From: Pseudomonadota bacterium
Lineage (GTDB): Bacteria; Pseudomonadota; Alphaproteobacteria; Rhizobiales; Xanthobacteraceae
Reading direction: 5' to 3'
Assembly: GCA_023386885.1 (NCBI GenBank)
Contig: JAEWIX010000029.1
Coordinates: 1 to 49,250, forward strand
Length of the DNA stretch: 49,250 bases
Shown one piece after another: positions 14,955-23,519 of the stretch (the stretch's first letter is position 1; every line of letters starts with the position of its first letter). The position numbers were made by a program, and so were the translations under genes. Below the pieces are notes generated by a model. That model did no database searches. It had not been told where the DNA came from and worked only from the letters and a program-made list of their open reading frames with translations.

Positions 14955-17900
14955 ATGTCCGACAAGCCGCAGAAATCCGCCGCCCCGAAATCCGACGGGC
15001 CCGACTATTCCAAGACTTTATTCCTGCCGCAGACTGAGTTTCCGATGCGCGCCGGCCTGCCGCAGCGCGAGCCGGATATCCTCAAGCGCTGGAACGAGAT
15101 CAACCTCTACGGCAAGCTGCGCGAGAGCGCGAAGGGCCGCGCGAAGTTCGTGCTGCATGACGGCCCACCCTACGCCAACGGCAACATCCATATCGGCCAC
15201 GCACTCAACAAGATCCTCAAGGACGTGGTGACCAAGAGCCAGCAGATGCTTGGCCACGATTCCAACTACGTGCCGGGCTGGGACTGTCATGGCCTTCCGA
15301 TCGAATGGAAGATCGAGGAGGAGAACTACCGCTCCAAGGGCAAGCAGAAGCCGAACTTCAAGGACTCCGCCGCGATGGTGGCGTTCCGCAAGGAATGCCG
15401 CGCCTACGCCAACAAGTGGCTCGACATCCAGCGCGAGGAATTCAAGCGGCTCGGCATCATCGGCGACTGGGACGGCCGCTACGCGACGATGGATTACTTC
15501 GCCGAAGCGCAGATCGCGCGCGAGTTGATGAAGTTCGCCGCCAACGGTACGCTCTATCGTGGCAGCAAGCCTGTGATGTGGAGCGTGGTCGAGAAGACCG
15601 CGCTCGCCGAAGCCGAAGTCGAATACGAGGATCACACCTCGGATACGGTGTGGGTGAAGTTTCCCGTCACCTCGCCCGCGCATGGCGCACTCGCCAATGC
15701 CAACGTGGTGATCTGGACCACGACGCCGTGGACGTTGCCCGGCAACCGCGCCATCAGTTTCTCCTCGAAGATCGGCTACGGCCTCTACAGGGTCACCGAC
15801 GCGCCGGCCGACAACTGGGCGAAGACCGGCGATCTGCTGATCCTCGCCGACAAGCTCGCGGAAGACGTATTCAAGCAGGCGCGCGTGACGGCTTACGAAA
15901 AAGTCCGCGAGATTCCGGCCGACACCATGGATGCGATCGAATGCGCGCATCCGTTCAAGGGTCTTGGCGGCGGCTATCAATTCACCGTGCCGCTGCTCGA
16001 TGGTGATCACGTCACCGACGACACCGGTACCGGTTTCGTCCACACCGCGCCGAGCCACGGTCGCGAGGACTTCGACATCTGGACCGCAAGCGCGCGCGAT
16101 CTCGATGCGCGTGGCATCTCGACGACGATCCCCTACACTGTCGACGAGAACAGTGCGCTCACCGCGCAAGCGCCGGGCTTCGAAGGCAAGCGCGTGCTCA
16201 CCGACAAGGGTGAGAAGGGCGACGCCAACGACGCCGTTATCAAGGCCCTGATCGAACGCGGTCTGCTGCTGGCGCGCGGCCGCCTGAAGCATCAGTATCC
16301 GCATTCGTGGCGCTCGAAGAAGCCGGTGATCTTCCGCAACACACCGCAATGGTTCATCGCGATGGACAAGGATATTCTGGACGCTCCGGCCAAGGCCAGA
16401 GCTACGGATATCGCGGACCACGGCAAGGCGAAGTCCGGCGACACGCTGCGCGCTCGCGCATTGCAGGCCATCAGCGTGACGCAATGGGTGCCACCGCAAG
16501 GCCAGAACCGCATCACCGGTATGATCGCCGGCCGCCCGGACTGGGTGATCTCGCGTCAGCGCGCGTGGGGCGTGCCGATCGCGGTGTTCGTGCGCGAGAA
16601 GGGCGACGGCTCCGCCGAAGTGCTGATCGACGATGCCGTCAACGCGCGCATCGGTGACGCATTCGAGAAGGAAGGCGCCGACGCCTGGTACATGGAGGGC
16701 GCGCGCGAACGCTTCCTCGGTTCGCGCGCGAATGAAGACTGGCAGAAGGTCGACGACATTCTCGACGTCTGGTTCGACTCCGGTTCGACGCATGCGTTCG
16801 TGCTGGAAGATCCGGTGCATTTCCCCGGTCTTGCCGGCATCAAGCGCAAGGTCGATGGCGGCCAGGACTCGGTGATGTATCTCGAAGGCAGCGATCAGCA
16901 TCGCGGCTGGTTTCACTCGTCGCTGCTGGAAAGCTGCGGCACGCGCGGCCGCGCGCCGTATGACGTCGTTCTGACGCACGGCTTCACGCTCGACGAGAAC
17001 GGCCGCAAGATGTCGAAGTCGCTCGGCAACACCGTCGAACCACAGAAGGTCATCGCGCAATCCGGCGCTGACATTCTTCGTTTGTGGGTGTGTGCGACTG
17101 ACTACGCCGACGATCAGCGCATCGGTCCGGAAATTCTCAAGAACACCATCGAGACCTATCGCAAGCTGCGCAACTCGATCCGCTGGATGCTCGGCACCTT
17201 GCATCACTTCCATCGCGCGGATGCGATTGCAGTCGCCGACATGCCCGAACTCGAGCGGCTGATGCTGCACGAACTCGCCGAGCAGGACGAAGTGGTGCGC
17301 AAGGCTTACGCGGCGTTCGACTACAAGACGGTGATCGCGTCTCTTGCGACCTTCATGAACTCCGAACTGTCGGCATTCTACTTCGATATCCGCAAGGACA
17401 CGCTGTATTGCGATCCGCCGTCGTCGAATGCGCGCAAGGCGGCGCTGACGGTGATCGATATTCTTTGCGACGCGATCCTGAAGTGGCTGGCGCCGGCGTT
17501 GTCGTTCACCGCGGAGGAAGCGTGGCAACTCTACGCGCCGAATGCGGAGCCCTCGGTGCACCTCACTTTGTTCCCGGGAATCTTGCAGCAATACCGTGAC
17601 GACGCGCTGGCGAAAAAGTGGCAGACAATTCGCGACGTTCGCCGCGTCGTAACCGGCGCGCTGGAGCTGGAACGGGCCGCCAAGCGCATCGGCTCGTCGC
17701 TCGAAGCCTCGCCGGTCATCTACGTCGCCGACCGCGCCGTGCTGGCGCCGCTGTTCGAGACCGACCTGGCGGAAGTCTGCATCACCTCGAATTACGAGGT
17801 GCGCGAGGGTGAGGCCCCGGCCGACGCGTTCCGCCTGCCCACGGTTGAGGGCGTTGCGGTGGTGGTCGAGAAAGCCGTCGGCACCAAATGCGCCCGTTCG

Positions 17901-18005
17901 TGGAAAATTTCGTCCGAAGTCGGCGCCGACAAGGAGTATCCCGACGTCACCCCGCGCGACGCCCAGGCGCTCCGCGAGTGGAAGGCGCTGGGGGTAACGG
18001 CATAG
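14955..18005 (+). CDS. ileS: Isoleucyl-tRNA synthetase
   Basis: The 1016-aa class Ia synthetase charges tRNA-Ile. HIGH is at 79-82 (GNIHIGHALN) and KMSKS at 685-689 (GRKMSKSLGN). The CP1 editing domain shows WTTTPWTLPGNRA and DDTGTGFVHTAPSHG, and the anticodon-binding domain is C-terminal. At the extreme C-terminus the zinc-ribbon position reads KCARSWKISSEVG followed by VTPRDAQALREW: of the usual four Cys ligands only the first remains, so zinc is probably not bound there. The next gene, lspA, starts 11 bases after the stop, a linkage common in bacteria. The 168 bases before the gene show nothing recognisable. Confidence 0.97.
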   Translation: MSDKPQKSAAPKSDGPDYSKTLFLPQTEFPMRAGLPQREPDILKRWNEINLYGKLRESAKGRAKFVLHDGPPYANGNIHIGHALNKILKDVVTKSQQMLGHDSNYVPGWDCHGLPIEWKIEEENYRSKGKQKPNFKDSAAMVAFRKECRAYANKWLDIQREEFKRLGIIGDWDGRYATMDYFAEAQIARELMKFAANGTLYRGSKPVMWSVVEKTALAEAEVEYEDHTSDTVWVKFPVTSPAHGALANANVVIWTTTPWTLPGNRAISFSSKIGYGLYRVTDAPADNWAKTGDLLILADKLAEDVFKQARVTAYEKVREIPADTMDAIECAHPFKGLGGGYQFTVPLLDGDHVTDDTGTGFVHTAPSHGREDFDIWTASARDLDARGISTTIPYTVDENSALTAQAPGFEGKRVLTDKGEKGDANDAVIKALIERGLLLARGRLKHQYPHSWRSKKPVIFRNTPQWFIAMDKDILDAPAKARATDIADHGKAKSGDTLRARALQAISVTQWVPPQGQNRITGMIAGRPDWVISRQRAWGVPIAVFVREKGDGSAEVLIDDAVNARIGDAFEKEGADAWYMEGARERFLGSRANEDWQKVDDILDVWFDSGSTHAFVLEDPVHFPGLAGIKRKVDGGQDSVMYLEGSDQHRGWFHSSLLESCGTRGRAPYDVVLTHGFTLDENGRKMSKSLGNTVEPQKVIAQSGADILRLWVCATDYADDQRIGPEILKNTIETYRKLRNSIRWMLGTLHHFHRADAIAVADMPELERLMLHELAEQDEVVRKAYAAFDYKTVIASLATFMNSELSAFYFDIRKDTLYCDPPSSNARKAALTVIDILCDAILKWLAPALSFTAEEAWQLYAPNAEPSVHLTLFPGILQQYRDDALAKKWQTIRDVRRVVTGALELERAAKRIGSSLEASPVIYVADRAVLAPLFETDLAEVCITSNYEVREGEAPADAFRLPTVEGVAVVVEKAVGTKCARSWKISSEVGADKEYPDVTPRDAQALREWKALGVTA

Positions 18006-18016
18006 GCAAGAAAGCT

Positions 18017-18511
18017 ATGACCCCCCTCCGCGCCGGCATCGTTGCAGCCCTCGTCGCGCTGGTGCTCGATCAGGCCAGCAAGCTGTGGCTGCTGTTTGTG
18101 TTCGATCTGGGCCGCCGCGGCGCGGTCGCGCTGACGCCGTTCTTCGATCTGGTGTTGGCCTGGAACACCGGCATCAGCTACGGCTGGTTCCAGCAGGACG
18201 GCCCCATCGGCGCGGCAGTCCTGCTCGGCTTCAAGGTCGTCGCCGTGATCGCGTTGGCGATCTGGATGGCGCGCTCGACAACCCGGCTGGCCACCATCGG
18301 CCTCGGCCTGATCATCGGTGGCGCCATCGGCAACGCCATCGACCGGGCCGCCTATGGCGCGGTGGTCGATTTCGCCTTGTTCCATATCCAATGGGGCGGA
18401 AAAACCCTGAACTGGTATGTATTTAACCTTGCGGACGCAGCCATCGTTGTCGGCGTGGCGGCGCTGCTGTATGACTCTTTCCGCGGGCCCGACGCCGTAA
18501 AAGCGCCCTGA
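18017..18511 (+). CDS. lspA: Lipoprotein signal peptidase (signal peptidase II)
   Basis: The 164-aa inner-membrane aspartyl protease cuts the signal peptide from diacylglyceryl prolipoproteins. Four membrane helices are visible. LDQASKLW (17-24) is the conserved N-terminal block, GNAIDRAAYGAVVDF carries catalytic Asp118, and VFNLADAAIVVG carries Asp140. The NTGISYGWF segment corresponds to the family NxGxAFG loop with substitutions. ATG at 18017, 11 bases after the ileS stop, gives a normal-length protein; the open frame extends upstream inside ileS without support. Confidence 0.95.
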   Translation: MTPLRAGIVAALVALVLDQASKLWLLFVFDLGRRGAVALTPFFDLVLAWNTGISYGWFQQDGPIGAAVLLGFKVVAVIALAIWMARSTTRLATIGLGLIIGGAIGNAIDRAAYGAVVDFALFHIQWGGKTLNWYVFNLADAAIVVGVAALLYDSFRGPDAVKAP

Positions 18512-18696
18512 TGCCAGCCGATACGTGCTGCCGGAACGCACAAAACTGACTTTGCCGGTCTAAACGCCTTCAACCAGGACGGACTTGCACTACGGCCTGG
18601 ACGACGCCTTGAACCAAGATGGTTGGGACATCGCGTCCTGAGACGTCGAACGATGCGGGCCACGACTGGTCACAGATTTGAAGCAGGACTCTCGCG

Positions 18697-19410
18697 ATGC
18701 GCAAAGCCGGACTCAGCCGCTCGAACGTCTTCAACCCGACGATTGCACAGACCCGCCTGTCTCGCGCCCTCCGGATCGGCGTCGCCGCCCTTGGCGTCGG
18801 CATGGTGATCGGCGCCGGTGTGGCCCATGCCCAGGATGCCGGCGACGACGATCTCTCGTTCGAGGAAAAGATCATCAAGAACATCATGGGCGGCATCGGC
18901 GCCATCGGTCCCGACGATCGCGGCATCGAATATCGCGAGCGTTCGCCGCTGGTGATCCCGCCCAAGATCGATCTGCCGCCGCCGCAGTCGGCCTCGGCCG
19001 AAGCGCCCGCGAACTGGCCGAAGGATGTCGAAGCCGCCGAACGCAAGCGCATTCGCGAAGCCGAAAAGAATCGCGTGATGGGTCCCAACGGCGCGCGACC
19101 GCTGACGCCCGCCGAACTCGAGGTCGGCCGCACCAAGCATGTGGCAGCCACCGAACCCTTGAAGCCGGGCGCCAGCTCGAGTCCGATGTTGAGCCCGTCG
19201 CAACTCGGCTACAAGGGCAACATCTTCGGCTCGATGTTTGGCACCAAGACTGAAAGCGCGCCCTTCACCGGCGAGCCGGAGCGCGAGCAGCTGACCCAGC
19301 CGCCGCCGGGCTACCAGACGCCGTCGCCGGATTACGCCTACGGCACCGGACCGAAGCAGCCGCTCGGCCAGGGCGGCTACGACATTATGACTGGCAAGGA
19401 ACGCAAGTAG
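18697..19410 (+). CDS. Exported hypothetical protein between lspA and M16 peptidases
   Basis: The 237-aa protein has a long N-region and a signal peptide core (IGVAALGVGMVIGAGVAHAQ, about 27-46). The mature part begins with an acidic helix (DDDLSFEEKIIKNIMGGIG), then is rich in Pro, Glu and Gly and probably disordered (PPKIDLPPPQS, QPPPGYQTPSPDYAYGTG). I do not recognise a domain. An AGGA sits 8 bases upstream of the ATG. It lies between lspA and the M16 peptidase genes; in the related genera I recall, a similar small exported gene holds this slot, so a role in envelope quality control is possible but not shown. The 263 bases after it show a GTGGCC/GGCCAC inverted repeat and nothing else clear. 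Confidence 0.7.
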   Translation: MRKAGLSRSNVFNPTIAQTRLSRALRIGVAALGVGMVIGAGVAHAQDAGDDDLSFEEKIIKNIMGGIGAIGPDDRGIEYRERSPLVIPPKIDLPPPQSASAEAPANWPKDVEAAERKRIREAEKNRVMGPNGARPLTPAELEVGRTKHVAATEPLKPGASSSPMLSPSQLGYKGNIFGSMFGTKTESAPFTGEPEREQLTQPPPGYQTPSPDYAYGTGPKQPLGQGGYDIMTGKERK

Positions 19411-19673
19411 CGCCGCCGCTTCACGTGGCCTTCACCGGATGTTGTCCGCTGCGACGGCGAGGCCACTTGACGCTGCGCGCTATCCCGCGATGCTGCCAAT
19501 GCGTGGGATCGTCTGCTCCCGATGTCATCAGAACCGCGGCTTCATGACTTTAATTTAACGCGTCTTCTGCACACGACCTGCTATTCGTTTTGCCTGAAGA
19601 CGCTTCATCCGCCTTGCTCTCACAAAAGGACAGGCCGCGATCTCATGATGCACCATCGCAGCCGGCACCGTTC

Positions 19674-21098
19674 ATGATCCCAATGCACCACCGCGCCGCG
19701 CAATGTTTCGCGGCTGCCGCCATGTTGCTCGCGCTGCTGGCGCCGCAAATCGTCTCCGCCCAGACCGTAACATCGAATCCGCCGACCACCTTCAAGCTCG
19801 ACAACGGCCTGCAAGTGGTGGTGATTCCCGATCACCGCACGCCGGTGGTGACGCAGATGATCTGGTACAAGGTCGGCTCCGCCGACGAGACGCCGGGCAA
19901 GTCCGGGCTCGCGCACTTCCTCGAACACTTGATGTTCAAGGGCACCGCGAAACACCCGGCCGGCGAGTTCTCACAGACCGTGCTGAAGATCGGCGGCAAC
20001 GAGAACGCCTTCACCTCCACCGACTACACCGGCTATTTCCAGCGCGTGCCGCGCGATCAACTCGGCAAGATGATGGAATTCGAAGCCGACCGCATGACCG
20101 GCCTCGTACTCAAGGACGAAAACGTGCTGCCCGAGCGCGACGTCGTGCTCGAGGAATACAACATGCGCGTCGCCAACAATCCCGATGCACGGCTGAACGA
20201 ACAGATCATGGCCGCGCTCTATCTCAACCATCCCTATGGCCGCCCGGTCATCGGCTGGCACCACGAGATCGAGAAGCTCAACCGCGAGGACGCGCTGGCG
20301 TTCTACCGCCGCTTCTACGCGCCGAACAACGCAACGCTGATCATCGCCGGCGATGTCGATCCGTCGGACGTGCGCAAGCTGGCCGAGCGCACCTATGGGT
20401 CGATCCCGGCACAGCCGTCGATCGCCACGGTGCGCGTGCGGCCGCAGGAGCCGGCGCCGACCGCGCCGCGCACCGTGACCCTGGCCGATCCGCGCGTCGA
20501 GCAGACCATCCTCAAGCGCTATTATCTCGTGCCGTCGGCCGTCACCGGGTCGCCGGAGCAGACCGCCGCGCTGGAAGTGCTGGCGCAACTGCTCGGCTCC
20601 GGCAGCAACTCCTATCTCTATCGCGCGCTGGTGGTGGATCAGCCGCTCGCGGTCAGCGCCAACGCCGCCTATCAGGGCACCGCCGTCGATCCGACCCAGT
20701 TCATGGTCGCGGTGGCGCCGAAGCCGGACGTCAGCTTCGCGCAGGTCGAAAAGGCCATCGACGAGGTCATCGCGAAATTGAAGCAGGACACCGTTTCGGC
20801 GGAGAACCTCGAACGCGCCAAGACCCAACTGGTGGCGCAGGCAATCTATGCGCAGGACAGTCAGGTGACGCTGGCGCGCTGGTACGGCACGGCGCTGACG
20901 GTCGGACTGACCGTCGACGACATTCGCAACTGGCCGGATCGCGTGCGCGCGGTCACCGCCGAGCAGGTGCGCGACGCCGCGCGGACGTGGCTCACTGCCA
21001 ACCGATCCGTGACCGGTTATCTGATCAAGGACACCACACCCCAAAGCACGACCGCCAAGGGGGACAAGGGCGACAAGAGCGAGGGAAAGCGGTCATGA
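19674..21098 (+). CDS. Zinc peptidase, M16 family (catalytic partner)
   Basis: The 474-aa exported protein has a signal peptide (about 10-30, ending IVSAQ). The inverted zinc motif HFLEHLMF gives His81, Glu84 and His85, and VVLEEYNMR supplies the distal Glu (160/161). The pattern NENAFTSTDYTGYF is typical of M16B pitrilysin-like peptidases. It should degrade peptides in the periplasm as a clam-shell with its neighbour. ATG at 19674 gives the best signal peptide; ATG 19683 and an upstream TTG at 19590 are alternatives. Its stop overlaps the start of the second M16 gene as ATGA, showing translational coupling. Confidence 0.92.
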   Translation: MIPMHHRAAQCFAAAAMLLALLAPQIVSAQTVTSNPPTTFKLDNGLQVVVIPDHRTPVVTQMIWYKVGSADETPGKSGLAHFLEHLMFKGTAKHPAGEFSQTVLKIGGNENAFTSTDYTGYFQRVPRDQLGKMMEFEADRMTGLVLKDENVLPERDVVLEEYNMRVANNPDARLNEQIMAALYLNHPYGRPVIGWHHEIEKLNREDALAFYRRFYAPNNATLIIAGDVDPSDVRKLAERTYGSIPAQPSIATVRVRPQEPAPTAPRTVTLADPRVEQTILKRYYLVPSAVTGSPEQTAALEVLAQLLGSGSNSYLYRALVVDQPLAVSANAAYQGTAVDPTQFMVAVAPKPDVSFAQVEKAIDEVIAKLKQDTVSAENLERAKTQLVAQAIYAQDSQVTLARWYGTALTVGLTVDDIRNWPDRVRAVTAEQVRDAARTWLTANRSVTGYLIKDTTPQSTTAKGDKGDKSEGKRS

Positions 21099-22471
21099 CC
21101 GTGCAGATTCGTGCCTCGCATGGCATGGCGACGATCGTCGCCGTCCTCGCGCTCGCCTTCGCCGCGTCCTGGCCGTCGGCCTCGCACGCCACGACGAAGA
21201 TCCAGCATCTGGTGACGCCGGGCGGCATCTCGGCGTGGTTCGTGCAGGACGCCACCGTGCCGGTGATCGCCATGCAATACGCCTTCGGCGGCGGCTCCAG
21301 CCAGGATCCCGCCACCAAGCCGGGCGTCGCCACGCTGGTCGCCAGCCTGCTCGACGAAGGCGCCGGCGATCTGAATTCCAGCGCCTTTCACGAACGCCTC
21401 GACCGCCGCGCCATCGAACTCAGCTTCAATGCCACGCGCGACCAGTTGCGCGGCTCGCTGAAGATGCTGAAGGACGATCGCAACGAGGCGTTCGGCCTGC
21501 TGCGGCTGGCGCTGACCGCGCCGCGTTTCGAGGCTGCCGACATCGAACGGATGCGTGCGCAGATCATCTCCGGCCTGCGCCGCCAGACCACCGATCCCGG
21601 CTCGCTCGCGGGCCACAAATTCATGGCGGCGGAATTCGGCGATCATCCCTATGGCCGCCCGAGCAACGGCACGCTGGAGAGCGTTCCCACCATCACGGTG
21701 GACGATTTGCGCGATTACACCCGCCGCGTGGTGGCGAAAGACACGCTGAAGATCGCCGTGGTCGGCGATGTCGATGCGGCGACGCTCGCCAAACTGCTCG
21801 ACGACACCTTCGGCGCGTTGCCGGCGAAAAGCGACCTGACGCCCGTGCCCGACGTGACGGCAGCGGCCCCGCCACAGCGCTATTTCATTCCGCTCGACGT
21901 GCCGCAGACCGTGGTGATGTTCGGCGGCCCCGGCATCAAGCGCAACGATCCCGACTTCATGGCCGGCTATATCGTCAGCCACATTCTCGGCGGCGGCGGC
22001 TTGTCGTCGCGGCTCTATCGCGAGGTGCGCGAGAAGCGCGGCCTGGCTTATTCGGTGGCGCAATACATGTCGTGGATGCAGCACTCGGCGCTATTCCTCG
22101 GCAACACCGCGACCCGCGCCGACCGCGCCAATGCCTCCGTCGACACCATCGACAAGGAAGTGAAGCGGATGGCCGACGACGGCCCGACGCAGGCCGAACT
22201 CGACGAGGCGAAGTCCTACCTCAAGGGCTCGCAGATGCTGGCGATGGACACCTCGGTGAAACTCGCCTCCGCGCTGCTGCAATTCCAACTCGACCATCTC
22301 GGCATCGATTACATCGAAAAGCGCAACGCCATGATCGACGCAGTGACGCTCGACGATGCCAAGCGCGTCGCCAAACGGCTGTGGGGCAAGGGGCTGGTCA
22401 CCGTCGTGGTCGGCCGCCCACCGCAGACCGCAGCGCAGCCGGCAGCCGCGACGACGCCCAAGGCGAATTGA
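21095..22471 (+). CDS. M16 family peptidase-like protein (non-catalytic partner)
   Basis: The 458-aa exported protein has a signal peptide (about 10-32). It has the M16 fold but not HxxEH: the matching segment reads GVATLVASLLDEGAGDL. It keeps the C-domain Arg/Tyr element GGLSSRLYREVREKRGLAYSV used by the inactive subunit of M16B heterodimers to bind the substrate. The start at 21095 overlaps the upstream stop (ATGA), so the pair should be made in equal amounts. Together they match the usual catalytic/non-catalytic M16B operon. Confidence 0.92.
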   Translation: MTVQIRASHGMATIVAVLALAFAASWPSASHATTKIQHLVTPGGISAWFVQDATVPVIAMQYAFGGGSSQDPATKPGVATLVASLLDEGAGDLNSSAFHERLDRRAIELSFNATRDQLRGSLKMLKDDRNEAFGLLRLALTAPRFEAADIERMRAQIISGLRRQTTDPGSLAGHKFMAAEFGDHPYGRPSNGTLESVPTITVDDLRDYTRRVVAKDTLKIAVVGDVDAATLAKLLDDTFGALPAKSDLTPVPDVTAAAPPQRYFIPLDVPQTVVMFGGPGIKRNDPDFMAGYIVSHILGGGGLSSRLYREVREKRGLAYSVAQYMSWMQHSALFLGNTATRADRANASVDTIDKEVKRMADDGPTQAELDEAKSYLKGSQMLAMDTSVKLASALLQFQLDHLGIDYIEKRNAMIDAVTLDDAKRVAKRLWGKGLVTVVVGRPPQTAAQPAAATTPKAN

Positions 22472-22506
22472 GGTTATCTTCGTGATTGGCGCGGCTTCTC
22501 GATCTC

Positions 22507-22596
22507 CGTCATGCCCGGCTTTATGCCGGGCATCTACGTCTTAGGTCTCTGTCAACTCGGAAGACGTGGATGGCCGGGGCACGCCCAGCTATAACG
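22507..22596. repeat. Family A palindromic repeat (A2)
   Basis: The left arm is CGTCATGCCCGGCTTTATGCCGGGCAT, a hairpin by itself, followed by CTACGTCTT. The right arm is AAGACGTGGATGGCCGGGGC and a diverged end ATAACG where other copies have ATGACG. The element sits after the second M16 gene and before the convergent micro-ORF. Confidence 0.75.
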
Positions 22597-22618
22597 CAAC
22601 ATGACAAACTGAATATCA

Positions 22619-22768
22619 TCAGTGCTGGCACGAACCATTCTTCCAAGCACCGCCGTTGTCCAAACAAGCATCCTGCGCCAAGAATGACGAAATCCATAAA
22701 TAGGCGACGAGCACAATCATCGCAGCAAGTGCGCTCGCCCACACCGCTTGTTTAAATTTTGTCTGCAT
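22619..22768 (-). CDS. 49-aa predicted single-pass membrane micro-protein
   Basis: I do not recognise a named gene. The frame encodes 49 residues: a basic start (MQTKFKQ), one hydrophobic helix (about 9-31, VWASALAAMIVLVAYLWISS), and a short tail with two cysteines, DACLDNGGAWKNGSCQH. That CLD-x-GG-x-W-x4-C pattern recurs in short membrane or lipoprotein-like bacterial proteins, so it is likely a real family and not a chance frame. It lies in an AT-richer island (22741-22800 is about 35% GC). No clear ribosome binding site precedes the ATG; instead the start codon sits inside an inverted repeat (22761-22775). Confidence 0.55.
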   Translation of the reverse strand: MQTKFKQAVWASALAAMIVLVAYLWISSFLAQDACLDNGGAWKNGSCQH

Positions 22769-22775
22769 AGCAGAC
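22761..22775. promoter_or_regulatory. Inverted repeat over the micro-ORF start codon
   Basis: GTCTGC-ATA-GCAGAC is a perfect 6-base inverted repeat with a 3-base centre, covering the start codon (22766-22768) of the 49-aa frame. It could be an operator or a hairpin that hides the start. It is short, so chance is not excluded. Confidence 0.3.
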
Positions 22776-22866
22776 ATATAGCATATACTGTCAGTTTAGT
22801 GTGCCAAAGCGAGATGCGGCGAACACGCAATGCTGCGGCGTCGATTCCATCACTCTCGGTGCACCC

Positions 22867-23286
22867 ATGCTGCGGATTACGCGCGATATCGCGCTCAATG
22901 AGGACGATATCGAGATCGGCTTCGTCCGCGCCTCGGGGCCGGGCGGACAGAACGTCAACAAGCTCGCCACCGCCGCGCAACTGCGCTTCGACACCAACCG
23001 GCTGACGCTTGCCGAGGACACCCGCGCACGGCTGGTGCGCATCGCCGGACAGCGCATGACCAAGGATGGCGTTATCGTCATCCACGCGCAGCGCTTCCGC
23101 ACCCAGGAGCGCAACCGCGCCGACGCCATCGACCGGCTGATCGAGATGCTGCGCGAGGCGGCCATCCGCCCGGTGCCGCGCCGCGCTACCAAACCGACGC
23201 TCGGCTCCAAGCTGCGCCGCCTCGACGGCAAAAAGCGCCGCGCCGATGTGAAGGCGAAGCGCGGGCGGGCGGGATATGATGATTGA
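22867..23286 (+). CDS. arfB: Alternative ribosome-rescue factor, peptidyl-tRNA hydrolase ArfB (YaeJ)
   Basis: The 139-aa protein has a release-factor-like GGQ domain: SGPGGQNVNKLATAAQLRF with GGQ at 26-28, and a basic C-terminal tail rich in Lys and Arg (KLRRLDGKKRRADVKAKRGRAG) that enters the empty mRNA channel of stalled ribosomes. It releases the nascent chain on non-stop ribosomes in a codon-independent way. ATG at 22867 gives the usual family length (about 140 aa); the GTG at 22801 would add 22 unrelated residues. A family B repeat follows 20 bases after the stop. Confidence 0.9.
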   Translation: MLRITRDIALNEDDIEIGFVRASGPGGQNVNKLATAAQLRFDTNRLTLAEDTRARLVRIAGQRMTKDGVIVIHAQRFRTQERNRADAIDRLIEMLREAAIRPVPRRATKPTLGSKLRRLDGKKRRADVKAKRGRAGYDD

Positions 23287-23306
23287 GACCCCGCTCGATG
23301 GAGCGC

Positions 23307-23397
23307 CGTCACCCTGAGGTGCTATTGCATAGCAATGGCCTCGAAGGGCGGCGGCCGCATCCTTCGAGGCTCGCTTCGCTCGCGCCTCAGGATGACG
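23307..23397. repeat. Family B palindromic repeat (B1)
   Basis: The ends CGTCACCCTGAGGTGC and GCGCCTCAGGATGACG pair as a long stem, and the inside holds CCTCGAAGG / CCTTCGAGG arms and a TCGCTTCGCTCG hairpin. It lies between arfB and mutL, both rightward. It has the same ends as the copies at 25340, 44827 and 47053. Confidence 0.8.
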
Positions 23398-23519
23398 GCC
23401 AACTCTCATCCGATGGAAACAGATTGGGACATCCGGCTTTCCACCCATGCATTTGCCGCCGCGAGCGCTTAAGTTAACCGCTGCCGTCCGAATCGAGCCT
23501 TGATCGAGTCTTGCCCGCG

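Noticed and set aside
15018..17591. 857-aa frame opposite ileS
   Set aside because: Antisense shadow of a complete isoleucyl-tRNA synthetase with HIGH and KMSKS.
19703..22471. Long open frame (922 aa) spanning both M16 genes
   Set aside because: The first 460 residues are an Arg/Ala/Gly-rich shifted reading of the first M16 gene; real M16 sequence begins only at 21095 with a signal peptide and an ATGA overlap.
22521..22742. 73-aa leftward frame overlapping the micro-ORF
   Set aside because: It runs across the A2 repeat in another frame and has no patterned sequence, unlike the 49-aa frame at 22619-22768.
22590..22800. Mobile island suggested by low GC
   Set aside because: Only about 200 bases, with no integrase, transposase or direct repeats; local AT-richness around a small gene and promoter is enough.
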